Origin: Streptomyces hundungensis | GTDB taxonomy: Bacteria > Actinomycetota > Actinomycetes > Streptomycetales > Streptomycetaceae | Direction: 5' to 3' | NCBI RefSeq assembly: GCF_003627815.1 | Contig: NZ_CP032698.1 | Coordinates: 744,001 to 808,000, forward strand | Length of the DNA: 64,000 nt | Part shown: positions 1-7,187 of the stretch, piece by piece | Layout: the number at the start of each line of letters is the position of its first letter | Numbering within the stretch: the stretch's first letter is position 1 | The notes under the pieces: model-generated | Told to the model about the DNA's origin: nothing | What the model saw: only the letters and a program-made list of their open reading frames with translations | The model's database searches: none | Made by a program: the position numbers and the translations under genes

Positions 1-378
1 GGCGCTGTCCAGGCCGTTGGGCGTCCCGGGGTTCTCCGGGTCGGCGCTGAGCAGCGAGGGGTCGCCGTCGAGTTGCCCGTCGACGGCGGTGGCGTACGGG
101 TCGAGGAGCAGCTTCGCCGGGTCGCAGCGCAAGCCCTCGGAAGGGCGGTACGGCCCGTGCACCCGATAGCCGTACCTCTGCCCGGGGCCGACCCCCGGCA
201 GATACGCGTGCCACACCGAACCGTCGGCGTCGGTGAGCGGCACGCGTCTCTCGGCGCCCCGGTCGTCGAACAGGCAGAGCTCCACCCGTTCGGCCGCCTC
301 GGAGAAGAGGGCGAAGTTGGTTCCGGCGCCGTCGTGAACGGCACCGAGCGGATAAGGACGACCAGGCCACGTCTCCAT
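1..378 (-). CDS. glgX: Glycogen debranching enzyme GlgX, N-terminal part (runs off window)
   Basis: Minus-strand reading from the ATG at 378 gives [21 protein letters not shown] followed by [18 protein letters not shown], the start of the CBM48/E-set domain of GlgX-type isoamylases, and later [11 protein letters not shown] and LLLDPYA, which are hallmark strings of the family. GlgX hydrolyses alpha-1,6 branch linkages of glycogen in the cytoplasm. Only about 126 residues of a protein normally near 700 residues lie in the window, so the catalytic GH13 barrel is not visible. A trehalose/maltooligosyl-type GH13 enzyme is the main alternative, but the string match favours GlgX. Confidence 0.85.
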   Translation of the reverse strand, partial: METWPGRPYPLGAVHDGAGTNFALFSEAAERVELCLFDDRGAERRVPLTDADGSVWHAYLPGVGPGQRYGYRVHGPYRPSEGLRCDPAKLLLDPYATAVDGQLDGDPSLLSADPENPGTPNGLDSA

Positions 379-445
379 GCACGCATCAAAACACGAGACC
401 CTGGACGGCACTCCTCGACGACACTCCCCGACAGGGGCGCGGGCG

Positions 446-703
446 TCAGGCTTCGACGTACGCGACGATGGTGATCGTCCTCAGGGCGGTGACGTAATAG
501 ATCACGCGGACCGCGTCGATGTCGTCCGCGTAGTCGCGCAGCAGGGTGCCCGGCACCTCGGTGCCCAGCTCCGGGTTGACGCTGACGGCTACGATCGCGC
601 GGTCCAAGCGGTGCGTCTCGCTCGCGCTGAGCTTCGCCAGCTGGGTGAGCGCGGGCTCCACCATGACGACGCGCGAGCGGCGCGCTCCCTGATCAGGCGA
701 CAT
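446..703 (-). CDS. RelE/ParE-like toxin of a toxin-antitoxin pair
   Basis: This 85-residue protein begins four bases after the stop of the upstream small gene (708-923) on the same strand. The fold signature is that of the RelE/ParE superfamily: a helical segment [20 protein letters not shown], then [21 protein letters not shown] and a C-terminal strand [13 protein letters not shown]. Such toxins cleave ribosome-bound mRNA or poison gyrase; which applies here cannot be told. A second in-frame ATG (MVEPALTQL) could be the true start. The long upstream extension of this frame is an out-of-frame shadow of the antitoxin gene. The two-gene order with the antitoxin first is the usual arrangement and suggests autoregulated co-transcription. 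Confidence 0.7.
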   Translation of the reverse strand: MSPDQGARRSRVVMVEPALTQLAKLSASETHRLDRAIVAVSVNPELGTEVPGTLLRDYADDIDAVRVIYYVTALRTITIVAYVEA

Positions 704-707
704 GCGG

Positions 708-923
708 CTACTCGTCCACGACGCGGGCGAGGTGGGCGTCCCGCGCGGTTTCCCACGGCACGCCGGACTCGGGCGAGGGGTAGCCGTGGGCGGCGATGTC
801 CTCCAGGACCGAGGCGAGGGCATCCGTCCTGGCGCGCTCCGCGGCCGCGTACGCACGGGCCGCTTCGGCGGCATGCTCATCGAGGGGCTGGCGGGCGGGC
901 GCGGGGGCCGGTTGCTGGCTCAT
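708..923 (-). CDS. Putative antitoxin, partner of the RelE/ParE-like toxin
   Basis: A 71-residue acidic, alanine-rich protein: a Pro/Ala-rich N-terminus, a long amphipathic helix (HAAEAARAYAAAERARTDAL) and a C-terminal tail SGVPWETARDAHLARVVDE. The start at 923 is chosen because AGGAG lies six bases upstream; an ATG seven codons earlier (944) lacks a ribosome site. The size, charge and position immediately before the toxin fit an antitoxin that neutralises the toxin through its C-terminal tail. No DNA-binding domain family is recognised with certainty. Confidence 0.6.
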   Translation of the reverse strand: MSQQPAPAPARQPLDEHAAEAARAYAAAERARTDALASVLEDIAAHGYPSPESGVPWETARDAHLARVVDE

Positions 924-1051
924 CCGGGGCTCCTGGACGGTCATCTGTCGTGTGCCACCACGGTATCGCCGGGCCGGCCGGCCAAACCCCGATTCCCTCA
1001 ATCCCGCCCGGGCCGGAGCACCGCCCGCGACGGGCGGGCGCCCGCCTGCCG

Positions 1052-1939
1052 TCAGGCGCAGTCGCAGCCGGATGCACTCTTGGCTTCGGCGACGGTGCTG
1101 TTCGGGTCGTCGGCCTGTTCGGCGGTCGTGCAGCAGGCGGTGACGCCGCAGCAGGAGTCGCCGGCCGTGCTCGACCCGGACTCGTCGCTGGTGATGGGCT
1201 TGGTGGCGCGGACGATCGCGGAGTGCATGCCGTCGGCGACGGCATGGGTGGGGCGAAGTTCGATGTGGGTGAAGCCGACGGCTTCGAGGCCTCGGCGGTA
1301 CTCCCCGAAGGAGAGGGCCCCGGCGATGCAGCCGACGTAGTCGCCGCGCTCCGCCCGCTGGGCCGGGGTGAGTTCGTCGTCGGCGACGACGTCGGAGATG
1401 CCGATCCGGCCGCCGGGCTTGAGGACCCGGATCATCTCGGCGAAGACGGCGGGCTTGTCGGTGGACAGGTTGATGACGCAGTTGGAGATCACGACGTCGA
1501 TCGTGTTCGCGGGGAGCGGGATCGCCTCGATGGTGCCCTTGAGGAACTCGACGTTGGTGGCGCCCGCCTTCTTCTGGTTCGCCAGCGCGAGGGCGAGCAT
1601 CTCCTCGGTCATGTCCAGGCCGTACGCCTTTCCGGTGGGGCCGACGCGACGGGCGGAGAGCAGGACGTCGATGCCGCCGCCGGAGCCGAGGTCCAGGACG
1701 CGTTCGCCCTCGTGGAGGTCGGCGACGGCGGTCGGGTTGCCACAGCCGAGCGAGGCGGCGACGGCTTCGGCGGGCAGGGTGTCGCGCTCGTCGGCGGCGT
1801 AGAGGGTGGAGCCGAAGTTGTCGTCGACCTCGATGGCCTGCGGCCCGCAACAGGTGGTTCCACCCTCGGTGACCTGCACGGCAGCCGCGGCGTAACGTCG
1901 GCGGACGGTCTCGCGGAGGTCGATGTGGGGCTCGGTCAT
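1052..1939 (-). CDS. arsM: Arsenite methyltransferase ArsM
   Basis: A 295-residue class I SAM-dependent methyltransferase. VLDLGSGGGIDVLL (about residues 81-94) is the SAM-binding loop, and the three cysteines that bind As(III) in the family are present in their usual contexts: C66 in SLGCGNP, C154 in ISNCVIN and C204 in DYVGCIAG. Extra vicinal cysteines occur near the N-terminus (TTCCG) and in a C-terminal tail (CCGVTACC). The enzyme converts arsenite to methylated species in the cytoplasm. AAGGAG precedes the ATG at 1939; an ATG 27 bases upstream lacks one. It is transcribed divergently from arsR across a palindromic operator, so arsenic-induced derepression is likely. Confidence 0.95.
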   Translation of the reverse strand: MTEPHIDLRETVRRRYAAAAVQVTEGGTTCCGPQAIEVDDNFGSTLYAADERDTLPAEAVAASLGCGNPTAVADLHEGERVLDLGSGGGIDVLLSARRVGPTGKAYGLDMTEEMLALALANQKKAGATNVEFLKGTIEAIPLPANTIDVVISNCVINLSTDKPAVFAEMIRVLKPGGRIGISDVVADDELTPAQRAERGDYVGCIAGALSFGEYRRGLEAVGFTHIELRPTHAVADGMHSAIVRATKPITSDESGSSTAGDSCCGVTACCTTAEQADDPNSTVAEAKSASGCDCA

Positions 1940-1993
1940 GGCGGTGACTCCTTGGTCGTGGGGCACGGCCCCGATGGAGCTGCATTGACGTTT

Positions 1994-2022
1994 CTCGATG
2001 CAAGCTTGCGACTTGAATCGAG
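1994..2022. promoter_or_regulatory. Inverted repeat in the arsM-arsR divergent promoter, probable ArsR operator
   Basis: CTCGATGCAAG (1994-2004) and CTTGAATCGAG (2012-2022) form an 11-base inverted repeat with one mismatch around a 7-base spacer. It lies between the start codons of arsM and arsR. ArsR/SmtB dimers bind imperfect palindromes of this kind, so one site could control both transcripts. The role is inferred from position and symmetry. Confidence 0.65.
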
Positions 2023-2040
2023 GCCTGTCAACATAGAAGC

Positions 2041-2442
2041 ATGTCGAAACAAGAATTGGCGGTGCTCGGCCAGGACGGGGCGGCCTGCTGCCCGGCCCTG
2101 CTGACTGCGCCGATGGGACAGGACCAGGCCGAAGAACTGGCGAAGGTGTTCAAGGCTCTGGGTGATCCGGTCCGTCTCCGCCTGCTGTCGATGATCGCTT
2201 CGCAGGAGGACGGGGAGATCTGCGTGTGCGACCTGACCCCGGCCTTCGATCTGTCGCAGCCGACGATCTCCCATCACCTCAAGCTCCTGAAGCAGGCCGG
2301 ACTGATCGACTCCGAGCGGCGCGGGACCTGGGTGTACTACCGCCCCCTGCCCGCGATGACGGACAAGCTCGCCGCGGTCCTCACCCGGCCGCAGGCCGCC
2401 GATCTCCACTCCCCGAGCGAACCGGCCGGAGCGGCCTCGTGA
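2041..2442 (+). CDS. arsR: ArsR-family arsenic-responsive repressor
   Basis: A 133-residue winged-helix protein: LAKVFKALGDPVRLRLLSMI, then the metalloid-binding helix motif ICVCDL, then the recognition helix DLSQPTISHHLKLLKQAGLI and the wing RRGTWVYYRPLP. The CxCD pair in the first wing-proximal helix is the classic As(III) ligand set. A further CC pair near the N-terminus may contribute. No convincing ribosome site precedes the ATG, so a leaderless transcript is possible. It is the first gene of arsR-acr3-arsC and presumably represses both this operon and divergent arsM until arsenite or antimonite binds. Confidence 0.95.
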   Translation: MSKQELAVLGQDGAACCPALLTAPMGQDQAEELAKVFKALGDPVRLRLLSMIASQEDGEICVCDLTPAFDLSQPTISHHLKLLKQAGLIDSERRGTWVYYRPLPAMTDKLAAVLTRPQAADLHSPSEPAGAAS

Positions 2443-3557
2443 CCCGGCCGAGTGCCGCCCCGACGGGTTCGGTGGCCGGGCGACTCTCGCTGGTGGACCG
2501 CTTCCTGGCCGTGTGGATCCTCGTGGCCATGGCCGCCGGCCTCGGTCTCGGCCGTCTGGTGCCGGGCCTGGGGGACGTACTGGCGAAGGTGACCGTCACC
2601 GGCGTCTCGCTGCCGATCGCGCTCGGCCTGCTGGTGATGATGTACCCGGTGCTGGCCAAGGTCCGCTACGACCGCCTCGACACGGTCACCCGCGACAAGA
2701 GACTGCTGGTTCCGTCGCTCGCCATCAACTGGCTCGTCGGCCCTGCGGTGATGTTCACCCTGGCCTGGATCTTCCTGCCGGACCTGCCGGAGTACCGGAC
2801 CGGGCTGATCATCGTCGGGCTCGCCCGCTGTATCGCCATGGTCATCATCTGGAACGACCTCGCCTGCGGTGACCGCGAGGCCGCCGCCGTGCTCGTCGCC
2901 CTCAACTCGGTGTTCCAGGTGATCGCGTTCGCCACCCTGGGCTGGTTCTACCTCTCCGTCCTGCCCGGCTGGCTCGGTCTGGAGCAGACCGCGCTGGACG
3001 TGTCGGTGTGGGAGATCGCCCGCAGCGTGCTCATCTTCCTCGGCGTCCCGCTGATCGCCGGTTTCGCGACCCGCAAGCTGGGCGAGAAAGCGCGGGGCCG
3101 GAGCTGGTACGAGACGCAACTGCTCCCGAGGATCGGCCCGTTCGCCCTGTACGGGCTGCTGTTCACGATCGTGGTGCTGTTCGCCCTCCAGGGCGAGGCG
3201 ATCACCTCCCGTCCCCTCGACGTGGTGCGGATCGCGCTGCCGCTGCTGGTGTACTTCGCCGTCATGTGGGCCGGGTCGATGGCGCTGGGCAAGGCCGTGG
3301 GCCTGGGGTATCCGCGGGCGACCACGCTGGCCTTCACCGCCGCGGGCAACAACTTCGAACTCGCCATCGCGGTGGCGATCGCCACCTTCGGCGCGACCTC
3401 CGGCCAGGCCTTGGCCGGCGTGGTCGGTCCCCTCATCGAGGTGCCGGTGCTGATCGCGCTGGTCTATGTCGCCCTGGCCGCCCGTCGCTTCTTCCCCCAA
3501 CCCGACCCGGTGGCCTACCCGTTGGCCCCCGTCGAGGAAGGTTCCCCCAGTGTCTGA
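2439..3557 (+). CDS. acr3: ACR3-family arsenite efflux permease
   Basis: A 372-residue integral membrane protein with about ten hydrophobic segments. The GTG start overlaps the arsR stop (GTGA), showing translational coupling. The family signature GLARCIAMVIIWNDLACGD holds the conserved cysteine, and FTAAGNNFELAIAVAIATFG in the last third is the second ACR3 hallmark. It expels As(III) using the proton-motive force and takes the product of arsenate reduction by the next gene. Length and segment count match bacterial ACR3(1/2) proteins; no truncation is evident. Confidence 0.95.
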   Translation: MTRPSAAPTGSVAGRLSLVDRFLAVWILVAMAAGLGLGRLVPGLGDVLAKVTVTGVSLPIALGLLVMMYPVLAKVRYDRLDTVTRDKRLLVPSLAINWLVGPAVMFTLAWIFLPDLPEYRTGLIIVGLARCIAMVIIWNDLACGDREAAAVLVALNSVFQVIAFATLGWFYLSVLPGWLGLEQTALDVSVWEIARSVLIFLGVPLIAGFATRKLGEKARGRSWYETQLLPRIGPFALYGLLFTIVVLFALQGEAITSRPLDVVRIALPLLVYFAVMWAGSMALGKAVGLGYPRATTLAFTAAGNNFELAIAVAIATFGATSGQALAGVVGPLIEVPVLIALVYVALAARRFFPQPDPVAYPLAPVEEGSPSV

Positions 3558-4158
3558 AACCGTGCCCGAGACCGCGTTCGAAACCGTCTCCGCCCGGCCG
3601 TCGGCGCTGTTTGTGTGCGTACACAACGCCGGACGCTCACAGATGGCTGCCGCCTTCCTCACCCGCTTGTCCGACGGCCGGGTCGAGGCCCGCTCGGCCG
3701 GGTCCGCGCCGGCCGAGACGGTCAATCCGGCGGTCGTCGCGGCAATGGCCGAGGTCGGGATCGACCTGTCCGCCGACGTGCCCAAGGTACTGACCCCCGA
3801 GGCGGTCCAGGCGTCCGACGTGGTGATCACGATGGGCTGCGGGGACGCCTGCCCGGTCTTCCCGGGCAAGCAGTATCTGGACTGGAAGCTGGACGATCCC
3901 GCCGGTCAGGGCATTGAGGCCGTCCGCCCGATCAGGAACGAGATCGAGACACGCATCCGCGCGCTGCTCGCCGAGCTGCTCGGGGGCGGTGACGGTACTT
4001 GCGTCAGCTGTGTGGCCCGTTGTGGCGCACCAGTCACGGCGCATCACTGTGGCCGCCCCGCGGCGCGAAGATTCCCAGAGCGTCAGCGTCGGTTGCCCGA
4101 GCGCGAAGGAAGTAGTCGGCCCACTCGGCGATCTCGGGGTAGGAGGAGTCCTGCGTGA
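3550..4158 (+). CDS. arsC: Arsenate reductase ArsC (low-Mr phosphatase type) with an abnormal C-terminal extension
   Basis: The protein begins at a GTG overlapping the end of acr3 by eight bases. ALFVCVHNAGRSQMAAAF carries the CX5R loop (C23, R29), and ITMGCGDACPVF provides the two redox cysteines C97 and C101, the triad used by thioredoxin- or mycoredoxin-linked arsenate reductases. Family members end near residue 135-145 (here ...RIRALLAELLG). The frame instead runs on to 202 residues with an Arg-rich tail that overlaps the convergent phosphoesterase gene. One extra G in the G run at 3982-3986 would create a TGA at 3990-3992, so a one-base deletion or sequencing error is the likely cause. 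Confidence 0.9.
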   Translation: MSETVPETAFETVSARPSALFVCVHNAGRSQMAAAFLTRLSDGRVEARSAGSAPAETVNPAVVAAMAEVGIDLSADVPKVLTPEAVQASDVVITMGCGDACPVFPGKQYLDWKLDDPAGQGIEAVRPIRNEIETRIRALLAELLGGGDGTCVSCVARCGAPVTAHHCGRPAARRFPERQRRLPEREGSSRPTRRSRGRRSPA

Positions 4159-4795
4159 CCTGGGTGATGGCGGCCTCCACGTCGAAGCTGGTCGAGCGTA
4201 GGTCGACGCCGGGGCCCAGCAGCGCCCAGTGGGCTCCCGCCCGGCCATAGGGCATGCCGATGCTGCCGGGGTTGATCACGAGTCGGCCGTGGGCGAGGCG
4301 GACGAACGGCATGTGTGTATGTCCGCAGACCACGGTGCGAATATCGGAGTCGAGTTCGCTGAAGACCTCTTGCCAGCGTTCGAGGGGTGAGTCCACGAGG
4401 ACGATCTCTTCATCGTCACGCGGGGTGGCATGGCAGAACAGCACCTCCCCCAAGCCGCGCACGGGCAAGGAGAGCGATCGGGGCAGCCGGCCGAGTAGGT
4501 CGAGATGGTCTTCGCGTAGCTGTTCGGCGGCCCAGGGAGCAAGGGGATCGGGGATCGAATCGCGTTGGCCACGGCGGTATTCGAGGAGTTCACGGTCGGC
4601 GTTGCCGCTGATCCAGACGATGCGGTCGCCGAGACCGATCAGCAGGTCGAGGACCTGACGGGGCTGCGGGCCGGCGGTGATGTCGCCGGTCAGCACGATG
4701 CGATCGGCGGCCCTTACGTCTGGTTCGGCGAGCACGGCCTCCAGAGCGGGCAGCACTCCGTGGATGTCGGACAGGACGGCTACTCGGTTCAACAT
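4034..4795 (-). CDS. Calcineurin-like metallophosphoesterase (YfcE/MJ0936-type)
   Basis: A 253-residue protein starting MLNRVAVLSDIHGVLPALE. The metal-binding motifs appear in order: DIHG, GDITAGP, GNADRE (the usual GNHD with the histidine replaced by alanine), FCHATP, CGHTHMPF and NPGSIGMP. These form the dinuclear centre of cyclic-nucleotide or phospho-ester hydrolases of the YfcE group. Loss of the GNHD histidine, normally the catalytic proton donor, is unusual and could reduce activity. The substrate is unknown. It is convergent with arsC, whose frameshifted tail overlaps its last 125 bases. Confidence 0.85.
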   Translation of the reverse strand: MLNRVAVLSDIHGVLPALEAVLAEPDVRAADRIVLTGDITAGPQPRQVLDLLIGLGDRIVWISGNADRELLEYRRGQRDSIPDPLAPWAAEQLREDHLDLLGRLPRSLSLPVRGLGEVLFCHATPRDDEEIVLVDSPLERWQEVFSELDSDIRTVVCGHTHMPFVRLAHGRLVINPGSIGMPYGRAGAHWALLGPGVDLRSTSFDVEAAITQVTQDSSYPEIAEWADYFLRARATDADALGIFAPRGGHSDAP

Positions 4796-4985
4796 GGGCA
4801 CCACTGTGGGATGAGGTGCGCTGGGATGAGGGATTGTTCGCCGGGCGCGTAGTTCGCGGCGGCGAGGTACGGGATCTTTACGCGTTTGGGCCTGAGCCCC
4901 GCCGGGGCGCGGCAATCGGCGAGCCGGGTAGTGGAATTGCCTGCATCTCTGCGGATCCGGCCCCCGACGCCCAACTCCGTAACCT

Positions 4986-5666
4986 GTGCGGGTGACCGAT
5001 ACCAAGCCCCTTTCCAGTACCGCCGGTTATGGCGAAGCCGCGGACACGCTGGTCGAGCAGTACGAGAGCGTCTCCTTCGCCGATGTCCACCGCGACGTAC
5101 TGCACCTGTTCCCCGTGCGACCCAGCGCGATCCTCGACATCGGAGCAGGCAGCGGCCGCGATGCCGCCGCACTGGCCCGCCAGGGACACATGGTCGTCGC
5201 CGCTGAACCTACGGCGGAACTCCGTGCCCTGGGTCAACGGATCCATGGTGACCGGAAGTTCGAGTGGGTCGATGATTCGCTGCCCGAAATGCGGATGCTT
5301 CGCAGTCGCGCCCAGCGGTTCGACCTGATTCTTCTGACGGCTGTATGGATGCATCTGGACGCGCTCCAGCGGGCGTTGGCGATGAAGAGCATCACCGACA
5401 TGCTGGCTCGCGAAGGACGCGTAGTCCTGTCCCTGCGACACGGCCCCGTCCCGGCCGGCCGGCGGATGTTCGACGTTTCGGTGCGCGAAACGGTCGACCT
5501 CGCGCGTGGCCACGGCCTGAGGGTGGTGCACCACAGCGAGCGGGAGGACCCGCATGCCCGGCATGGCGTGCGCTGGAGCTACTTGGGATTGCAGCAGGAG
5601 ACTGCCGCCGATACCCCAGTCCAGCGCGGTCAACGCCGTTCATCCCGATTTCATCGGTCTTCGTAA
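4986..5666 (+). CDS. Class I SAM-dependent methyltransferase
   Basis: A 226-residue protein with the SAM-binding motif AILDIGAGSGRDAAALARQG (about residues 48-67), an acidic loop VVAAEPTAEL and a post-motif region FDLILLTAVWMHLD. The fold is the small Rossmann methyltransferase; no substrate-specific motif is recognised. Start is GTG at 4986 or GTG two codons later. It is divergent from the metallophosphoesterase. The region after its end up to 5796 holds only the promoter zone of the disrupted secreted gene. Confidence 0.8.
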   Translation: MRVTDTKPLSSTAGYGEAADTLVEQYESVSFADVHRDVLHLFPVRPSAILDIGAGSGRDAAALARQGHMVVAAEPTAELRALGQRIHGDRKFEWVDDSLPEMRMLRSRAQRFDLILLTAVWMHLDALQRALAMKSITDMLAREGRVVLSLRHGPVPAGRRMFDVSVRETVDLARGHGLRVVHHSEREDPHARHGVRWSYLGLQQETAADTPVQRGQRRSSRFHRSS

Positions 5667-5796
5667 ACTCGCCGAGTGAGGACTGCAACACCTGTAGCTG
5701 AGATCACGAACAAACGCCGGGTCGGACGAAGTGTCTGAGGCCTTCGGCGACTCGCCCTGCTCCCCGGGAAGTTCACAGCCTCACTAAGGAAGTCAC

Positions 5797-5833
5797 ATGC
5801 GAAGACATCTCAAGAGCGTCGGCCGACTCTTAG
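5797..5833 (+). pseudogene. 5' fragment of the secreted lectin/pore-former gene, severed by the IS element
   Basis: The ATG at 5797 follows AAGGAAG and encodes MRRHLKSVGRLL, a charged n-region of a signal peptide, up to the TTAG target duplication where the IS begins. Joining 5833 to 7192 (removing the IS and one TTAG copy) gives a continuous 557-codon frame whose signal peptide reads MRRHLKSVGRLLAAPLLALL onward into LMLASGVVATATAAQAADSG. This proves the original gene start and its native ribosome site. Confidence 0.9.
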
Positions 5834-5852
5834 TACTGCAATCACACTTGTG
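5834..5852 (+). repeat. Left terminal inverted repeat of the IS701-like element
   Basis: TACTGCAATCACACTTGTG; it pairs with 7169-7187 at 16 of 19 positions. The TTAG just outside (5830-5833) is the target duplication. Confidence 0.9.
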
Positions 5853-5869
5853 TGTGGTTGAGTTGGTGT

Positions 5870-7015
5870 ATGGCTGAGCTCGGGGTGGGGTTGGTTGGGC
5901 AGTGGGACGGGGTGCTGGCGGGTTTACATGCCAGGTTCGCGTCGCGTTTCGTGAGGTCGGAGCCTCGTGCGCGGGCGCTTGCGTATATGCGAGGCCTGAT
6001 CGCTCCATTGGAGCGGAAGAACGGCTGGACTCTGGCGGAACGGGCTGGTGACCGGCTGCCGATCGGGATGCAGCGGCTGTTGGGCGAGGCGGACTGGGAC
6101 GCGGACGCAGTCCGTGACGATGTGCGGGACTACGTTGTGGAGACGATCGGTGACAAGGACGGCGTCCTGATCGGGGACGACACTGGCTTCCTGAAGAAGG
6201 GTGTGCGCTCGGCCGGCGTCCAGCGGCAGTATTCCGGAACGGCTGGACGTACGGAAAATTGCCAGGTCGGCACCTTTCTGGCCTACGCCTCGCCGAAAGG
6301 CCGGGCTCTGATCGACCGGGAGCTGTATGTGCCCGCCTCGTGGACGGACGACCGTGAGCGGTGCCGGGACGCGGGGATTCCGGACGAGGTGTTGTTCGCG
6401 ACGAAGACGGAGCACTTCAAGGCCATGCTCCTTCGTGCGGTGGAGGCCGGCGTCCCGTTCGCGTGGGTCACCGCGGACGAGGCCTACGGACAGTCGAAAT
6501 CCCTCAGGTGCTGGATGGAACAGCGGGCCATCAGCCATGTGATGTGCGTGAAGACCAGCGACACCGTCATCACCCGCGGCATGGGTGAACGCCGTGTCGA
6601 CGACCTCGTCACCGGTCTCGCGCCGCAGGCGTGGAAGCGCCTGTCCGCCGGGAAGGGATCCCATGGCGAGCGCATGTACCAGTGGGCGCGGATCCCGATC
6701 CGGATCTGGTGGGAGAACGGCCACGGCCACTGGGTCCTGGCCCGCCGGAGCCTCAAAGACCCCACGGACCTCGCCTACTACGTCTGCTACGGCCCCGTCG
6801 CTACCCGGCTGAAAGACCTGGTCAGGGTGGCCGGCGCCCGCTGGGCAGTCGAAGAATGCTTCCAGACCGCGAAGGGCGAGTGCGGCCTGGACCACTACCA
6901 AGTCCGTCTCTACCACGCCTGGTACCGGCACATCACCCTGGCCATGGCCGCCCTCGCGGCCCTCACCGCCGTCCGCGCCTGCGAACTCTCAAAAGGGGAA
7001 ACAGCGGTGGCCTGA
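5870..7015 (+). CDS. IS701-family transposase, C-terminus cut by a frameshift
   Basis: The 381-residue protein shows the DDE-type catalytic landmarks of the family: LIGDDTGFLKKG, WVTADEAYGQS and EECFQTAKGECGLDHYQVR. The frame stops at 7015, but the -1 frame immediately continues with LIPLSVAEIRRLIG and SHWRRLSQTRARDSHYK up to 7173, the normal C-terminus of these transposases. The shift falls at the run AAAAGGGGAAA (6991-7001), as if one base had been lost. The catalytic domain is complete, so activity may persist. Programmed frameshifting is conceivable, but no canonical slippery heptamer is present. Confidence 0.88.
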   Translation: MAELGVGLVGQWDGVLAGLHARFASRFVRSEPRARALAYMRGLIAPLERKNGWTLAERAGDRLPIGMQRLLGEADWDADAVRDDVRDYVVETIGDKDGVLIGDDTGFLKKGVRSAGVQRQYSGTAGRTENCQVGTFLAYASPKGRALIDRELYVPASWTDDRERCRDAGIPDEVLFATKTEHFKAMLLRAVEAGVPFAWVTADEAYGQSKSLRCWMEQRAISHVMCVKTSDTVITRGMGERRVDDLVTGLAPQAWKRLSAGKGSHGERMYQWARIPIRIWWENGHGHWVLARRSLKDPTDLAYYVCYGPVATRLKDLVRVAGARWAVEECFQTAKGECGLDHYQVRLYHAWYRHITLAMAALAALTAVRACELSKGETAVA

Positions 7016-7168
7016 TACCGCTGTCCGTAGCGGAGATACGCCGCCTCATCGGCCACCTTCTCCACCCCGCCCACCTCACCATCCACCACCATCTGCACTG
7101 GTCACACTGGCGAAGACTCAGCCAGACACGTGCCCGCGACAGCCACTACAAACAACGCGGACACACCC

Positions 7169-7187
7169 CATAACTGTGATTGCGGTA
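7169..7187 (-). repeat. Right terminal inverted repeat of the IS701-like element
   Basis: Read on the minus strand it is TACCGCAATCACAGTTATG. The GTG at 7176 inside this repeat opens a frame that continues into the interrupted secreted protein. TTAG at 7188-7191 is the second copy of the target duplication. Confidence 0.9.

Larger units (their letters stand above)
5834..7187 (+). mobile_element. IS701-family insertion sequence, complete with both ends
   Basis: The 1354-bp element carries one transposase gene and terminal inverted repeats: TACTGCAATCACACTTGTG at the left end and, on the opposite strand at the right end, TACCGCAATCACAGTTATG (16 of 19 identical). It is flanked by the 4-bp duplication TTAG (5830-5833 and 7188-7191), which fits the YTAR target known for IS701-type elements. 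Both ends and the duplication are intact, so this is a fairly recent insertion. Its target was the signal-peptide region of the downstream secreted-protein gene. Confidence 0.92.

Noticed and set aside
377..2104. 575-codon plus-strand open frame
   Set aside because: It is antisense to arsM and the toxin-antitoxin pair; composition is Gly/Asp-rich with no family features, a typical GC-frame shadow.
2337..3869. 510-codon minus-strand frame opposite acr3/arsC
   Set aside because: His/Gln/Arg-rich shadow of the clearly coding plus strand.
6980..7005. Programmed -1 frameshift site in the IS701 transposase
   Set aside because: The run AAAAGGGG does not give a canonical X-XXY-YYZ heptamer in the reading frame; a simple one-base loss is more likely.
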